Shown here piece by piece: positions 51,201-59,408 of a stretch of 64,000 bases of DNA. The DNA comes from Nocardia sp. CY41. Lineage in GTDB: Bacteria > Actinomycetota > Actinomycetes > Mycobacteriales > Mycobacteriaceae. The notes under the pieces were generated by a model. It made no database searches and was not told where the DNA came from. It was given only the letters and a program-made list of their open reading frames with translations. A program made the translations under genes and the position numbers. Location of the stretch: contig NZ_VUOS01000005.1 of the NCBI RefSeq assembly GCF_009829325.1, positions 248,001 through 312,000 on the forward strand, given 5' to 3'. Positions within the stretch are counted from its first letter, which is position 1, and each line of letters starts with the position of its first letter.

Positions 51201-51800
51201 CACCGCGCATCCCGGCGCGTCCATCGTCTGTTGAGTACCGTCAGGCAGGAATCTGGTGCGCAGCATCGGATGCGCCGCCGCCAGGTCAGCCACCGCGCGC
51301 TCCAGTCGCGCGGGATCGACGTGCCCGCCGTCGAACTCGACATACAGGTGCGCCGCCACGCCGCCGAGTTCCTGCTCGTCGGAACGTCCGATCCAGTACG
51401 CGTGCTGCATGGTCGCGAGCGGAAAGGGATCGAACTCGTCCGCCTGCTGCGCCGGTTCTTCCGCTGTTTCGCCGGACCGGTCCCCCGCCTGCCGCGCGCT
51501 GCCGACGGCAGTGACTTCGGTTGCCCCGGGCCGCACCCCCGACGCGAGGATCCGGTGCCAGTCCGCCACCGTCGGCGCAGCAGCCAGTTCGGCGAAGTTG
51601 ACGTCGTATCCGCGCTTTCGCCAGGCTCCGGCCAACTTCATGGTGCGAATCGAATCGAGGCCGAGCTGGATCAGGTCGTCACGGTCGGTGATCGTGTTCG
51701 CGGCGACGCCCAGTTGCGCGGCCACCGCCGCACGGACCTCCTCGGTGTCCATCGCTGCCGCCGCGACCGACTTCGCCTCGTTCCCCCGCCTTGGCTCCAT
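48249..51800 (-). CDS. nbtF: NRPS, ArCP-Cy-A-PCP (aryl-oxazoline module, MbtB-like)
   Basis: A ~1183-aa NRPS that would take activated salicylate and cyclise it with Ser/Thr. Order: aryl carrier protein (LGLDSIRTMKL ~47), cyclisation domain (DVDMLAGDAMSYRVL ~257, the DxxxxD motif replacing HHxxxDG), adenylation domain (FTSGSTGVPKG ~723; GLGGATET ~865, the variant typical of Cy-linked A domains; YRTGDLARYWPDG), PCP (QLGGDSVLATTV ~1107) and a short tail. MbtB proteins end with a thioesterase; here it is absent. The ATG at 51800 is preferred for the AGAGGAG upstream; GTG at 51803 or 51812 is possible. An iron box lies 138 bp upstream. Confidence 0.93.
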   Translation of the reverse strand: MEPRRGNEAKSVAAAAMDTEEVRAAVAAQLGVAANTITDRDDLIQLGLDSIRTMKLAGAWRKRGYDVNFAELAAAPTVADWHRILASGVRPGATEVTAVGSARQAGDRSGETAEEPAQQADEFDPFPLATMQHAYWIGRSDEQELGGVAAHLYVEFDGGHVDPARLERAVADLAAAHPMLRTRFLPDGTQQTMDAPGCAVFSVVDLRRHAPEAAEAALAQLRDQKTHQRLDIANGQVFDVTLTQLAEERTRLHLDVDMLAGDAMSYRVLVADLAELYHGAQLPKQSYSYRRYRIERKVDTAARERDRQWWQQRLPDLPGAPELPTIPVGERIEPHRTVRYDHWLAPKAKKRLSAAAHERGITPAMALAAVFAETIGGWSAQSRFLLNVPLFHREPVDPGIDRVVGDFTSSIMLDVDVTENVTVAERARSLQRSMHESGSHSAYSGLEVLRDLGRYRGEPVLAPIVYTSALNLGELFAESVTDTFGEPVWIISQGPQVLLDAQVTEIRGGLLLNWDVRQSAFPAGMIDAMFARYIEAVARLAEGSAGWDAEAPVRLPVAQAAVRAHVNATDGPVSGRCLHQGLFDYARTTPDAPAVVWSRDGADGGWTYRELAAQALAVAGALRDNGVESGDAVAVQLPKGPDQIVAVLGILAAGAAYVPIGFDQPVARRAEILRTGEVAVALTVEGADMGEHVRCVPMTVARQHANPLREPVLPDTRGIAYVIFTSGSTGVPKGVDVPHCAAMNTIDAVNDWFEVDATDRVLGLSALEFDASVYDIFGMFSVGASVVALDAEQRAEAISWVELLRRHRVSILNCVPAMLDMILEVGGGELGDSLRAVTLGGDWVGADLARRLARQVPGCRFSGLGGATETAIHNTICEVVDPPEHWATVPFGVPLRNVRCRVVSPAGRDCPDWVPGEFWVGGAGVAAGYRNDPERTAERFVEHEGTRWYRTGDLARYWPDGTIEFLGRADHQVQIRGYRVELGEVETALRAVDGVRHAVAAVVGAGSPKLVAAVSGPTGSAADITAAVSDLLPAYMIPTRIKVLDRMPLTTNGKLDRRAVVALLEPSAGDAADGRPRTDVEAALADIVAGVLGVDSVGVHDDFFQLGGDSVLATTVIARVRDWLDTDHALVADMFAARTIAGLAQRLQSRDPHADRLAQVAKMYLEVSAMSDDEVLSQTQSMA

Positions 51801-51937
51801 CACTGCTGTCACTCCTCTGTCTCGCGGGATGCACGCACCGGGCCGACGTCTACGAACGCTCCGGAGTCTCAGCAGTTCCGGACGTGTCGCGCCGGCCAGC
51901 CGGTCAAGCACCTCGGCGAGCAGCATATCGCAACAAA

Positions 51938-51956
51938 ATAGGGTTGCCTAACCTAC
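51938..51956 (-). promoter_or_regulatory. IdeR iron box for nbtF
   Basis: ATAGGGTTGCCTAACCTAC matches about 15 of 19 consensus positions, with an intact CCTAACCTA half. The adjoining 51957-52421 region shows no supported gene. Confidence 0.75.
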
Positions 51957-52421
51957 CTTTGCTTCGGGCGCAGCGGCTACCCAGGACGGAACCTGGCGCC
52001 TCCGACTCACGCCGCTCGCATTCTCCGAGGACCCTTCAGCCGCCGGCGCCCGTCTTCGTCACCGGCGGCACGACTTTCACCGGCATCCGTCCGCGCCTCC
52101 CAGCCTTACCCCTCAGCTCACAGGTATCCGCCATTGCCCCGACGAGGATCGGGCTCGATTTCCGAGACGCGACGGGGGACCGGCCGCGGGCACGCGAACA
52201 GCGGCGGAGCACACCGATCGTGCCGCGATAGAGCCCGCCCCCGGCGTCGTTCTCCCCGGCCTATTCCGTCAACATGCGAAAACTGCTCCGGAATGGTGGT
52301 TTTCGTGCTCTCGACGCGCCGGGGAAACCTCAGTGAACGGCCGCACATCCTGGTCCGATAGCTCGTGCACATCGCTGACTTCGAGCGGAAGCGGAACCAT
52401 TGGAGGGCAGGAGTATCGGAT

Positions 52422-52616
52422 ATGTATGGCATGGAATCGTTTTCGGTCCTGTCGAATTGCGCGCGTGACCCCGGTGAACGGAGCGCGGGCCAGGCGCACC
52501 GGGCCATGCAGGTGCACCTGGATTGCAGCGTGGAATCGTGCCGGGTCCGCCGCCGCGCGCGCAGGACGTTGGTCGAGGCACGCTCGATGGTGTCGGATGA
52601 GCGGGCCACGCCGTAA
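52422..52616 (+). CDS. small hypothetical protein
   Basis: A 64-aa product starting MYGMESFSVLSNCARDPGER, rich in arginine toward the C-terminus (CRVRRRARRTLVEARSMVSD). The ATG at 52422 is preceded by GGAGGGCAGGAG, a strong ribosome-binding site, which is the main evidence. It has three cysteines (residues ~13, 34 and 39) but no recognised family. Confidence 0.5.
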   Translation: MYGMESFSVLSNCARDPGERSAGQAHRAMQVHLDCSVESCRVRRRARRTLVEARSMVSDERATP

Positions 52617-52748
52617 TAGCGTTCGCCATGCGCGCGCCACGGTCGTGCCGACGGTTGCTCATGCGCACAAAGGCCGATTCTCGCGCAACGAGTGGGCTGC
52701 CGTGGGTGGGGATGGAATCGCCCCGGGTACCGCGGTGTTGTTCCTGCC

Positions 52749-53201
52749 ATGACCGCAACGGCATCCGATCGATCCGCCACCCCCGTCGTCGACACCGACA
52801 CCGAATTCGGGGCGAAAGTCGCCGAACGCCTCGGCCGCGAATCCGTCCTCTGGCTGACCACCGTCGGCCCCACCGGCACACCGCAGCCCAACCCCGTCTG
52901 GTTCCAGTGGCGCGACGGCGAATTCCTCGTCTTCAGCAAGCCCGCCCAGCCGAAGATTCGCAACATTCGGCGAAATCCCCGGGTCTCGCTGCATCTCAAC
53001 AGCACCGCGACCGGCGGCGACGTCGTCGTGCTCACCGGCACGGCCCGCGTCGTCGACCAGCGGCCCAGCGCGGAGGAGATCGACGCGTTCACGAAGAAGT
53101 ACGCCGACGGCCTGCGCTCGATCGGCATGACCGACGAGCAGTTCTACGCCGAATACTCCGTCGTCCTGCGCATCGCCCCGGATCGGCTGCGCGGATTCTG
53201 A
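52749..53201 (+). CDS. PPOX-class flavin/F420-dependent split-barrel protein (TIGR03667-like)
   Basis: A 150-aa split-barrel protein resembling mycobacterial Rv3369-type enzymes. It shows FGAKVAERLGRESVLWLTTV, TPQPNPVWFQWRDGEFLVFS, KIRNIRRNPRVSLHLNSTAT and GGDVVVLTGTARVV. The family binds FMN or F420 and reduces small substrates; the substrate is unknown. The following gene starts five bases after its stop, so they are probably co-transcribed. Confidence 0.85.
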   Translation: MTATASDRSATPVVDTDTEFGAKVAERLGRESVLWLTTVGPTGTPQPNPVWFQWRDGEFLVFSKPAQPKIRNIRRNPRVSLHLNSTATGGDVVVLTGTARVVDQRPSAEEIDAFTKKYADGLRSIGMTDEQFYAEYSVVLRIAPDRLRGF

Positions 53202-53205
53202 CCCG

Positions 53206-53787
53206 ATGACGTTCGCGCCGCCACCGCCCACCGCCGCATGGCGGCACCGCTCCGCCCGCGACGGATTCGAGGTGGCGTATTTCCGCGTCACCGAGCAGGG
53301 CGTGCTGATCGACGGCTGCACCACGGCCGTCGAGGGCGGCGCGGCGTGGGTGGTGGACTACCGGATCGCGCTGGACACCGAATGGCGCACACGCCGGGCC
53401 CAAGTGGCGATGCGTAAACCGGGCGGCTGGAACACCCTGGTGCTGGAGTGCGACGGCGCGGGGTCCTGGCTGCTGGACGGCATGCCCGCGCCGTTGCTCG
53501 ACGGCTGCCTGGACGTGGACCTGGAGTCCTCCGCGCTGACCAACGCCCTGCCGGTGCACCGGGCCGCGCGGGAGGCCGGCGACGGTATGGACGCGCCCGC
53601 GGCGTACGTCTACGCCTCCGGCGCCGCGGTCGGCCGGTTGGAACAGCGCTACCTCCGTACGGCGGACGGCGAGCACGGACCGCGGTTCGAGTACGTCGCC
53701 CCCGAATTCGACTTCCGCTGCACCCTGGACTACGACAAATCGGGCTTGGTGCTCGAGTACCCGGGCATCGCGTCCCGCGCCCACTGA
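53206..53787 (+). CDS. putative glycolipid-binding protein (PF06475-like)
   Basis: A 193-aa protein of the putative glycolipid-binding family. It has WRHRSARDGFEVAYFRVTEQ, AWVVDYRIALDTEWRTRRAQ, WLLDGMPAPLLDGCLDVDLE, TNALPVHR and the C-terminal FEYVAPEFDFRCTLDYDKSG followed by LVLEYPGIA. The whole family length is present. There is no signal peptide. Ligand binding is suggested for relatives only. Confidence 0.85.
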   Translation: MTFAPPPPTAAWRHRSARDGFEVAYFRVTEQGVLIDGCTTAVEGGAAWVVDYRIALDTEWRTRRAQVAMRKPGGWNTLVLECDGAGSWLLDGMPAPLLDGCLDVDLESSALTNALPVHRAAREAGDGMDAPAAYVYASGAAVGRLEQRYLRTADGEHGPRFEYVAPEFDFRCTLDYDKSGLVLEYPGIASRAH

Positions 53788-53838
53788 GCCCCAGGCCTCG
53801 GACAACGCCGGTCCCGCCTGCCGTTAGGGTCGATAGCG

Positions 53839-54768
53839 ATGAGAAGGCGGCAACAACCGCCGTTGCCGAAACGGCACGGCTTGGACCCGGCCCGGCTGCG
53901 ACTACCGGAGCAGGGCCACTGGGCGACCATCCGAGACCATCTGGTGGAGCGTCTCCCCCGGGTGCCCGCGACGCGGATCGACGAACTGTTGCACGCGGGT
54001 GGCATCGTCGACCTGAGCGGGCCGATCGCTCCCGACGCACCGTACGTGCCCGGCGGTGCGGTCTGGTTCCATCGCGATCTGCCCGAGGAGACGGTGGTCC
54101 CGTTCGACATTCCCGTCGTGCATCGCGACGACGACCTCTTGGTGGTGGACAAACCACATTTCCTGGCCACGATTCCACGCGGTCAGCACATCCTGCAGAC
54201 CGCGCTGGTGCGGCTGCGCCGGGAGCTGGACCTCCCCGACCTGGTCCCGGCGCATCGGCTCGACCGCGTCACGGCGGGGCTGGTGCTCTTCGTGATCAAC
54301 CCCGCCCGCCGTGGCGCGTACCAGACCATGTTCCACAAGCGCACCGTGCGCAAGGAGTACGAGGCGATCGCCCGGTTCGATCCCGATCTCGCGCTGCCCC
54401 GCGTGGTGCGCAGCCGGATCATCAAAGAGAAGCAGGTGCTCGCTGCCCAGGAGGTCCCGGGCGAACCGAACGCGGAGACCGAGGTCGAACTGCTCGAGCA
54501 CCGCGACGGGCTCGGCCGCTACCGGCTGCGCCCGCACACCGGCCGGACCCACCAGTTGCGGCTGCACATGAACAGCCTCGGCATCCCGATCCTCGGCGAC
54601 GACTTCTACCCGACGCTCACCGACAAGCCCGTCGACGACTTCACCCGGCCGCTCCAGTTGCTGGCCGCCTCGCTCGAGTTCACCGATCCGGTCACCCGCG
54701 AGCCGCGTCGTTTCCAGACCAGTCGCACCTTGCAGGCCTGGACCGACCCGCACGGGTGGGCCGGCTGA
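53839..54768 (+). CDS. RluA-family pseudouridine synthase
   Basis: A 309-aa pseudouridine synthase. It shows the S4-like N-terminal part (LVERLPRVPATRIDELLHAG), VVHRDDDLLVVDKPHFLATI, the catalytic loop LVPAHRLDRVTAGLVLF (Asp ~136) and RLRPHTGRTHQLRLHMNSLG followed by IPILGDDFYP. The HRLDR-TAG form with FVINP and the FHKRTVRKEYEAI segment fits the RluA group acting on rRNA or tRNA. The precise site is not predictable. Confidence 0.93.
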   Translation: MRRRQQPPLPKRHGLDPARLRLPEQGHWATIRDHLVERLPRVPATRIDELLHAGGIVDLSGPIAPDAPYVPGGAVWFHRDLPEETVVPFDIPVVHRDDDLLVVDKPHFLATIPRGQHILQTALVRLRRELDLPDLVPAHRLDRVTAGLVLFVINPARRGAYQTMFHKRTVRKEYEAIARFDPDLALPRVVRSRIIKEKQVLAAQEVPGEPNAETEVELLEHRDGLGRYRLRPHTGRTHQLRLHMNSLGIPILGDDFYPTLTDKPVDDFTRPLQLLAASLEFTDPVTREPRRFQTSRTLQAWTDPHGWAG

Positions 54769-54929
54769 CGACAGCGGGAGCAGCGCCCGTGCGTTGTCTC
54801 GGGTAGCGCCGTCTCGCCATGATCGCCCGGCGCACCGTTCTGCGCGCGACGGCGGCGAAAACGTGATCGATCCGGCAATAATGCCGGGATCCGTGGTGAC
54901 CGTGTTCCTCTTCCGTAGACTCGGCCGGG

Positions 54930-55673
54930 ATGTCTGAGCCGGACCTAGCAGCCCCGACCCATCCGCGCCGCAAAGTGCACGCCTACGTCGACGTCGCCGT
55001 CGTAGTGATCGTCCTCGCGGGCACCAATCTGATCGCGCATTTCACCACCGCGTGGGCAAACATCGTGACGGTGCCGGTCGCGGCGATCGTCCTCCTCGCG
55101 CTGATGCGCAGGCGCGGCCTCGGCTGGTCGGAACTGGGTCTTTCACCCCGACACTGGCGGCGCGGTTCGCGCTACGCCCTCGCAGCGGTGGCGGTGGTCC
55201 TCGCGGTCGTCGCCATCGGTGCGGCGCTGCCCCTGACCCGCCCGTTCTTCCTCGCCGATCGCTACGCGACCATCTCGGGCGCGCTGATCGCCTCGATGAT
55301 CGTCATCCCGCTGCAAACCGTGATCCCCGAAGAGCTGGCCTTCCGCGGCGTGCTGCACGGCACGCTGCACCGCGCCTACGGTGCGCGCGGCGTCTTCGCG
55401 GCGGGCTCCCTGCTGTTCGGGCTCTGGCATATCGCGTCCTCGCTCGGCCTCACCTCCGGCAACCGCGGCCTGAGCGGCTTCATCGGGGGCGGCGTGGCCG
55501 GGCAGGTCATCGGAATCCTGCTCGCCGTCATCGCGACGGCCGCGGCGGGCATGGTGTTCACCTGGCTGCGCCACCGCAGCGGCAGCCTGCTCGCCCCGAT
55601 CGCCCTGCACTGGTCGGTCAACGGCGCGGGAGCCCTGGCGGCCGCCGTCGTCTGGCACACCACGCTGTATTAG
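54930..55673 (+). CDS. CPBP-family intramembrane metalloprotease
   Basis: A 247-aa membrane protein with about six to seven membrane segments. The CPBP/Abi motifs are complete: PEELAFRGVLHG (paired glutamates and EExxxR, ~132), FGLWHIAS (His ~164) and ALHWSVNGAG near the C-terminus (~230). Relatives process prenylated or membrane substrates and some are immunity proteins. There is no partner gene nearby. Confidence 0.9.
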   Translation: MSEPDLAAPTHPRRKVHAYVDVAVVVIVLAGTNLIAHFTTAWANIVTVPVAAIVLLALMRRRGLGWSELGLSPRHWRRGSRYALAAVAVVLAVVAIGAALPLTRPFFLADRYATISGALIASMIVIPLQTVIPEELAFRGVLHGTLHRAYGARGVFAAGSLLFGLWHIASSLGLTSGNRGLSGFIGGGVAGQVIGILLAVIATAAAGMVFTWLRHRSGSLLAPIALHWSVNGAGALAAAVVWHTTLY

Positions 55674-55676
55674 TTT

Positions 55677-55695
55677 CCAGCGCCTGCGGCGCTGG
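55677..55695 (+). terminator. short hairpin after CPBP gene
   Basis: 8-bp stem CCAGCGCC / GGCGCTGG with a TGC loop directly after the stop codon. No U-tract. Confidence 0.4.
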
Positions 55696-56230
55696 GTGTT
55701 CGCGGCCCCTTGGTGGCTCGCGTTTGCGCGACCGCCGCGTGCTCCTTCGTCGCCTACGCGGCGGCCGCGCAAACGCGAGCCGGGCCGCGAACGCGGATGG
55801 TCGGTCTCGCTTCGCTCGAAAGACGTGGTTACGGTGCGCTGGGCGCGTCAAAGTCCAACGCTGCGGCCCCGCAGCACGCCATTTCGGGAGAGACTCCTCT
55901 GCGGTGACCGCCGCTCGCTCTCGTCGCCTACGCGGCGGCCACACAAACGCGAGCCGGGCCGCGAACAGCGGATGCAGCTCGCAGGGTCGGTCGATTCGGT
56001 TCTGTCCAGGATCGGCCAGTCAGTTCTTCCCAAGGTCCGTGCCGCTCCGCGGGGCCTTCGGACCGGGCGCTGGGTTGCGAACGCGACGTGCCTGGTCTTG
56101 CTTCGCTCGGCAGACGTGGTTCACAAGCCCGGGCGCGTCAGCGTCCGAACTCCGGACACGTGGTTTGCGCGAGATCGGTTGTTCTGCCCTGGCGGGTTCT
56201 GTGCGAACGGCGACCATCCCGTCAATGCAT
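55690..56230. repeat. degenerate non-coding repeats in a 0.9-kb gene-free region
   Basis: Between the CPBP gene and the DUF2637-like gene (55674-56576) no frame resembles a protein. Motifs recur instead. CGCCTACGCGGCGGCC with CAAACGCGAGCCGGGCCGCG appears at about 55753 and 55925. TCGCTTCGCTCG(A/G) followed by AGACGTGGTT(A/C)C occurs at about 55805 and 56098, followed by GGGCGCGTCA. A third, weaker CTGGGTTGCGAACGCGACG lies near 56071. These look like decayed copies of one ~170-bp unit. Confidence 0.55.
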
Positions 56231-56576
56231 GCTCGGTTCGGGTTCGCCCGCAAGAGGTGATTGTGACGAGTGGGCGCGTTGGTGTGTTCGGCGAAGGGGC
56301 GTCCGGGGCGGCGGACCCGGAGCGAGGAATCCGCACGATTGCCGTGGACGCATTCGAACTGAGTTTCGACACGCGGAGGGCGCAGATAAAAGCGCCGCTC
56401 ATCCGGCCATTCGAGCCTGACCACGAATTTCGCCTGTTCGGCGTGTCGCTTTCGACCTGGAGTCCACCACATTGACCACGGAGAGAGCTCGGTTTAGTCT
56501 CACTCCGATCACACATATGTTCGAGCAATCATGTCTCCACCACCCGACATGACACCTGCTCTTGGGAAGGCTCGCG

Positions 56577-59309
56577 ATGCCCGACGAACCCTCGAACGGT
56601 AGTTCCGAGATTGCCGCGCTGGCACAGCAGGTCGAGACCGCGCGGGGGAAGTTGCCCCTGCAGCTCGATCCGGCCCTGCTGGAGGTGCTGTCCGAACGCG
56701 AGATCGCCGCCGAGCGCGAACTCGCGGAGTGGATTCGCGCGCAGCGGCGCACCCAGCGGCGCCGGGAGATCGAGGCGGAATTGGCCGCCGAGCAGCGTGA
56801 TCGCAAGTCGGCGGCGGCGTTGCGCCGCTCGGAGGAGGCCGACGCCCGCTGGCACCGGCGGGCGCTGGCCGCGCGGCGGCGGGCGTCCAGTGAGGACGCG
56901 CGACTGGCCCAGCTCTACCGGCGGGCGGAGTGGTCCTCGCGCGCCTTGATCGCCGTCGTCGTGCTCGGCATGGTGTGGGCCGGTGTCAACGTGCAGCACA
57001 ATCTGGTGCCCAGCGGCGACATGGCCGATCCGCTGTACTGGTTGAGCTACGGCATCGAGGCGATGATCTCCATCCCGATCATCACCATCATGGTCGCGGC
57101 GACCACGGCCGCCAAGTGGGGCCGGGAGCTGGCGCGCGGCAAGGTGATCTTCTTCGAGGCGGCCCTGCTCGGCACGACCGTCGCACTCAACACCGGCCCG
57201 CATCTCGCCGCAGGCGATCTCGGCCGCGCCGCGGAATACGCGATCGCCCCGGTGATGGTCGGCGTCGTGATCTGGTTGCACGCCTGGGTTTCCGCGCGGT
57301 ACGCGGTTCTGATCGACGGTGCGCCGGTTATCGAGCGCGACCGGCGGATGATCCGTCTCGATGCGCAACCGGGCATGCCGGAAGCCGAGGGACATCACTC
57401 GCTCGAGGCAGCGGCGACCAGCGGTCGTCGTCGTTGGGAAGGCGATATTCACACCGCAGCAGTGAGCGATAGCCGTGGGGCGCATCACGAGGCGGACTCC
57501 GGAACGGGAGTCGGTCATCGAGGTGACGTCCGAGATCCTGGGCAGGCGGCCTCCTTCCACCGCACGATCGCGGGCGCCGGATCCGCACCTCGGGACGGAG
57601 CGACATCTGAGACGCCGGGCACGCACCGCGCTGCGCAAGCAGAGTCCACGAATTCGAGCGCAGCCACCATGCCCGCCACGTCACGCGCCGACCACGGAAG
57701 GTTGCCGACAAACGGTCACGCAGTCGACTCACCGGTCAACCGCCACCCACACACCGTCGACCGCGCCTTCCTCGCTGCGGCGAGCCATGGAGATGGCGAA
57801 GAGTGGGTCGCCGCGAATTCGACCGACATCCGCTCCACCAACGGTCACGCCGTCGAGTCGCTGATCAACGGCCACGCGCTTGCCATCGACCGCACCTCGC
57901 TTACGCGGGTGGAGCACGAGGACGGAGAAGTGCCCGCGCCGTCCACTGCTTCGGGCCGGACCGATGCTCGCCCGACCAACGGGCACGCGGTCGAGTCGCC
58001 GAGCAACGGCCACGCGGTCGAGCCCGGGGCCGCATTCCACCGCGCTCCGAGCGGCCACCCCGTCGAAACCACCGTCAACGGGCACACCCAAGACCTGCCC
58101 GTGAACGGCCACACCCTCCCGCCGATGGCTGGCAACACCGACCAGCGGCCTGTCAACGGAAACGCGCACCCACGCATCAACGGACACGTGGTGCGCCCGA
58201 CCACCAACGGCCACACCGTCGCCGATGCCGCGCAGCCCTTGCCGATCAACGGAAATACCGTCCGCCCCAGCACGAACGGCCACATCACCGCGTCCCCCAC
58301 GAACGGCGATGCACACACGAACGGCGATGCACAAGCGGCCGGCGGTCACGCCGCCGAGACACCCGCCGACATTGCTGCGCAAGCCCTTCCGCTCGACAAG
58401 CACACCGCTCGCGCCGCCGAAGACCACCCGATCGCTCCCAACGGATACCGTGGTCAGTCGGTTGTCAGTAGCGAAGTGACGACTCCTTCCCCGCACGCCG
58501 TTCCGCCTGTAACGCAGCATGTCCCGGAGGCCCGTGTCGACGGACATCCGACTCGATCCGCCGAATCCGAAACTGCACAGATTTCTCCTGCCACCTTCGA
58601 GGAGGAAGTCTCGAACCGAGCGGAAGCGCCGGAGTTCGAGAGCCCGCAGCCGCGTTTCGAATCCACGCGATCTGCGGCACAGCAGATCTCCCTCGCCGAC
58701 CTGCACGACGGCCTGGAATTCGTTGAGCACGCTCGGACGCGAGCGAACGGTGCGGCATCGACGCACGCTGCGGTCGACCGAGGCGAACGCTCGATCGATC
58801 GCGCGCATCGCGGCGACGACACCGCCCGGCGTCCTGGCCCCACCGAACCCATGCCCACGCCGACATCCGTCGACACCGCCGCACAGGTGCACCCGAACGC
58901 CACCGCCCCGCGCGCGGCGAAACGCGGAAAGTCGGCGAGCGCCGAGCAGAACGACCGCTCCGCCGACGCGGAGAGCGAACAACTGGCCCTCGAGGAAACT
59001 CCCGAGCTTTCGCACCCGCGCGTCGAACCCATGCCGATCCTCGAGGACGACGACGAGGACGACGAATTCCCCACCGAACCAGAGGAAGCCGACACCGACG
59101 ACGACGAAATCTCCGCGCTCGCACGGGCCATCGCCGACCGCCGCCTGTCCGACCTCCCCATCGAGGAGGTCAGAGAAATCCTGACCCTCGCCGACCAGGG
59201 CGGCACCACCCCCGCCATCGCCAACGAACTCGGCGTCCCCCGCTCGGCGGTCACCCGCGTCCTGGACTCGGCCCTCAAAGTCCACCGCCCCTACGCGACC
59301 ATCGGCTGA
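56577..59309 (+). CDS. DUF2637/SpdB-like membrane protein with Asn-Gly-His repeats and C-terminal HTH
   Basis: A 910-aa protein. Residues ~1-120 are charged and coiled-coil-like (REIAAERELAEWIRAQRRTQ, RREIEAELAAEQ). Residues ~120-245 hold about four hydrophobic segments resembling DUF2637/SpdB proteins of conjugative elements (RALIAVVVLGMVWAGVNVQH; GIEAMISIPIITIMVAATTA). Residues ~375-590 contain about 14 copies of a TNGHAVESP-like motif, with length and spacing variation. An acidic stretch and a helix-turn-helix close the protein (LADQGGTTPAIANELGVPRS). The ATG at 56577 follows GGGAAGG. Conjugation genes are absent, so a transfer role is uncertain. Confidence 0.7.
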   Translation: MPDEPSNGSSEIAALAQQVETARGKLPLQLDPALLEVLSEREIAAERELAEWIRAQRRTQRRREIEAELAAEQRDRKSAAALRRSEEADARWHRRALAARRRASSEDARLAQLYRRAEWSSRALIAVVVLGMVWAGVNVQHNLVPSGDMADPLYWLSYGIEAMISIPIITIMVAATTAAKWGRELARGKVIFFEAALLGTTVALNTGPHLAAGDLGRAAEYAIAPVMVGVVIWLHAWVSARYAVLIDGAPVIERDRRMIRLDAQPGMPEAEGHHSLEAAATSGRRRWEGDIHTAAVSDSRGAHHEADSGTGVGHRGDVRDPGQAASFHRTIAGAGSAPRDGATSETPGTHRAAQAESTNSSAATMPATSRADHGRLPTNGHAVDSPVNRHPHTVDRAFLAAASHGDGEEWVAANSTDIRSTNGHAVESLINGHALAIDRTSLTRVEHEDGEVPAPSTASGRTDARPTNGHAVESPSNGHAVEPGAAFHRAPSGHPVETTVNGHTQDLPVNGHTLPPMAGNTDQRPVNGNAHPRINGHVVRPTTNGHTVADAAQPLPINGNTVRPSTNGHITASPTNGDAHTNGDAQAAGGHAAETPADIAAQALPLDKHTARAAEDHPIAPNGYRGQSVVSSEVTTPSPHAVPPVTQHVPEARVDGHPTRSAESETAQISPATFEEEVSNRAEAPEFESPQPRFESTRSAAQQISLADLHDGLEFVEHARTRANGAASTHAAVDRGERSIDRAHRGDDTARRPGPTEPMPTPTSVDTAAQVHPNATAPRAAKRGKSASAEQNDRSADAESEQLALEETPELSHPRVEPMPILEDDDEDDEFPTEPEEADTDDDEISALARAIADRRLSDLPIEEVREILTLADQGGTTPAIANELGVPRSAVTRVLDSALKVHRPYATIG

Positions 59310-59408
59310 TCACTGCCCGTACCGGGCTCCCTTCAGCCGCTCCTCCCGCGGACAGGGTCGTCGGCTTCCCGATGGACCAGCGCACCATTGCTGCAACACG
59401 TCGACGAT

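Noticed and set aside
55690..56230. CRISPR array
   Set aside because: Repeats are few, degenerate and irregularly spaced, and no cas genes are present.
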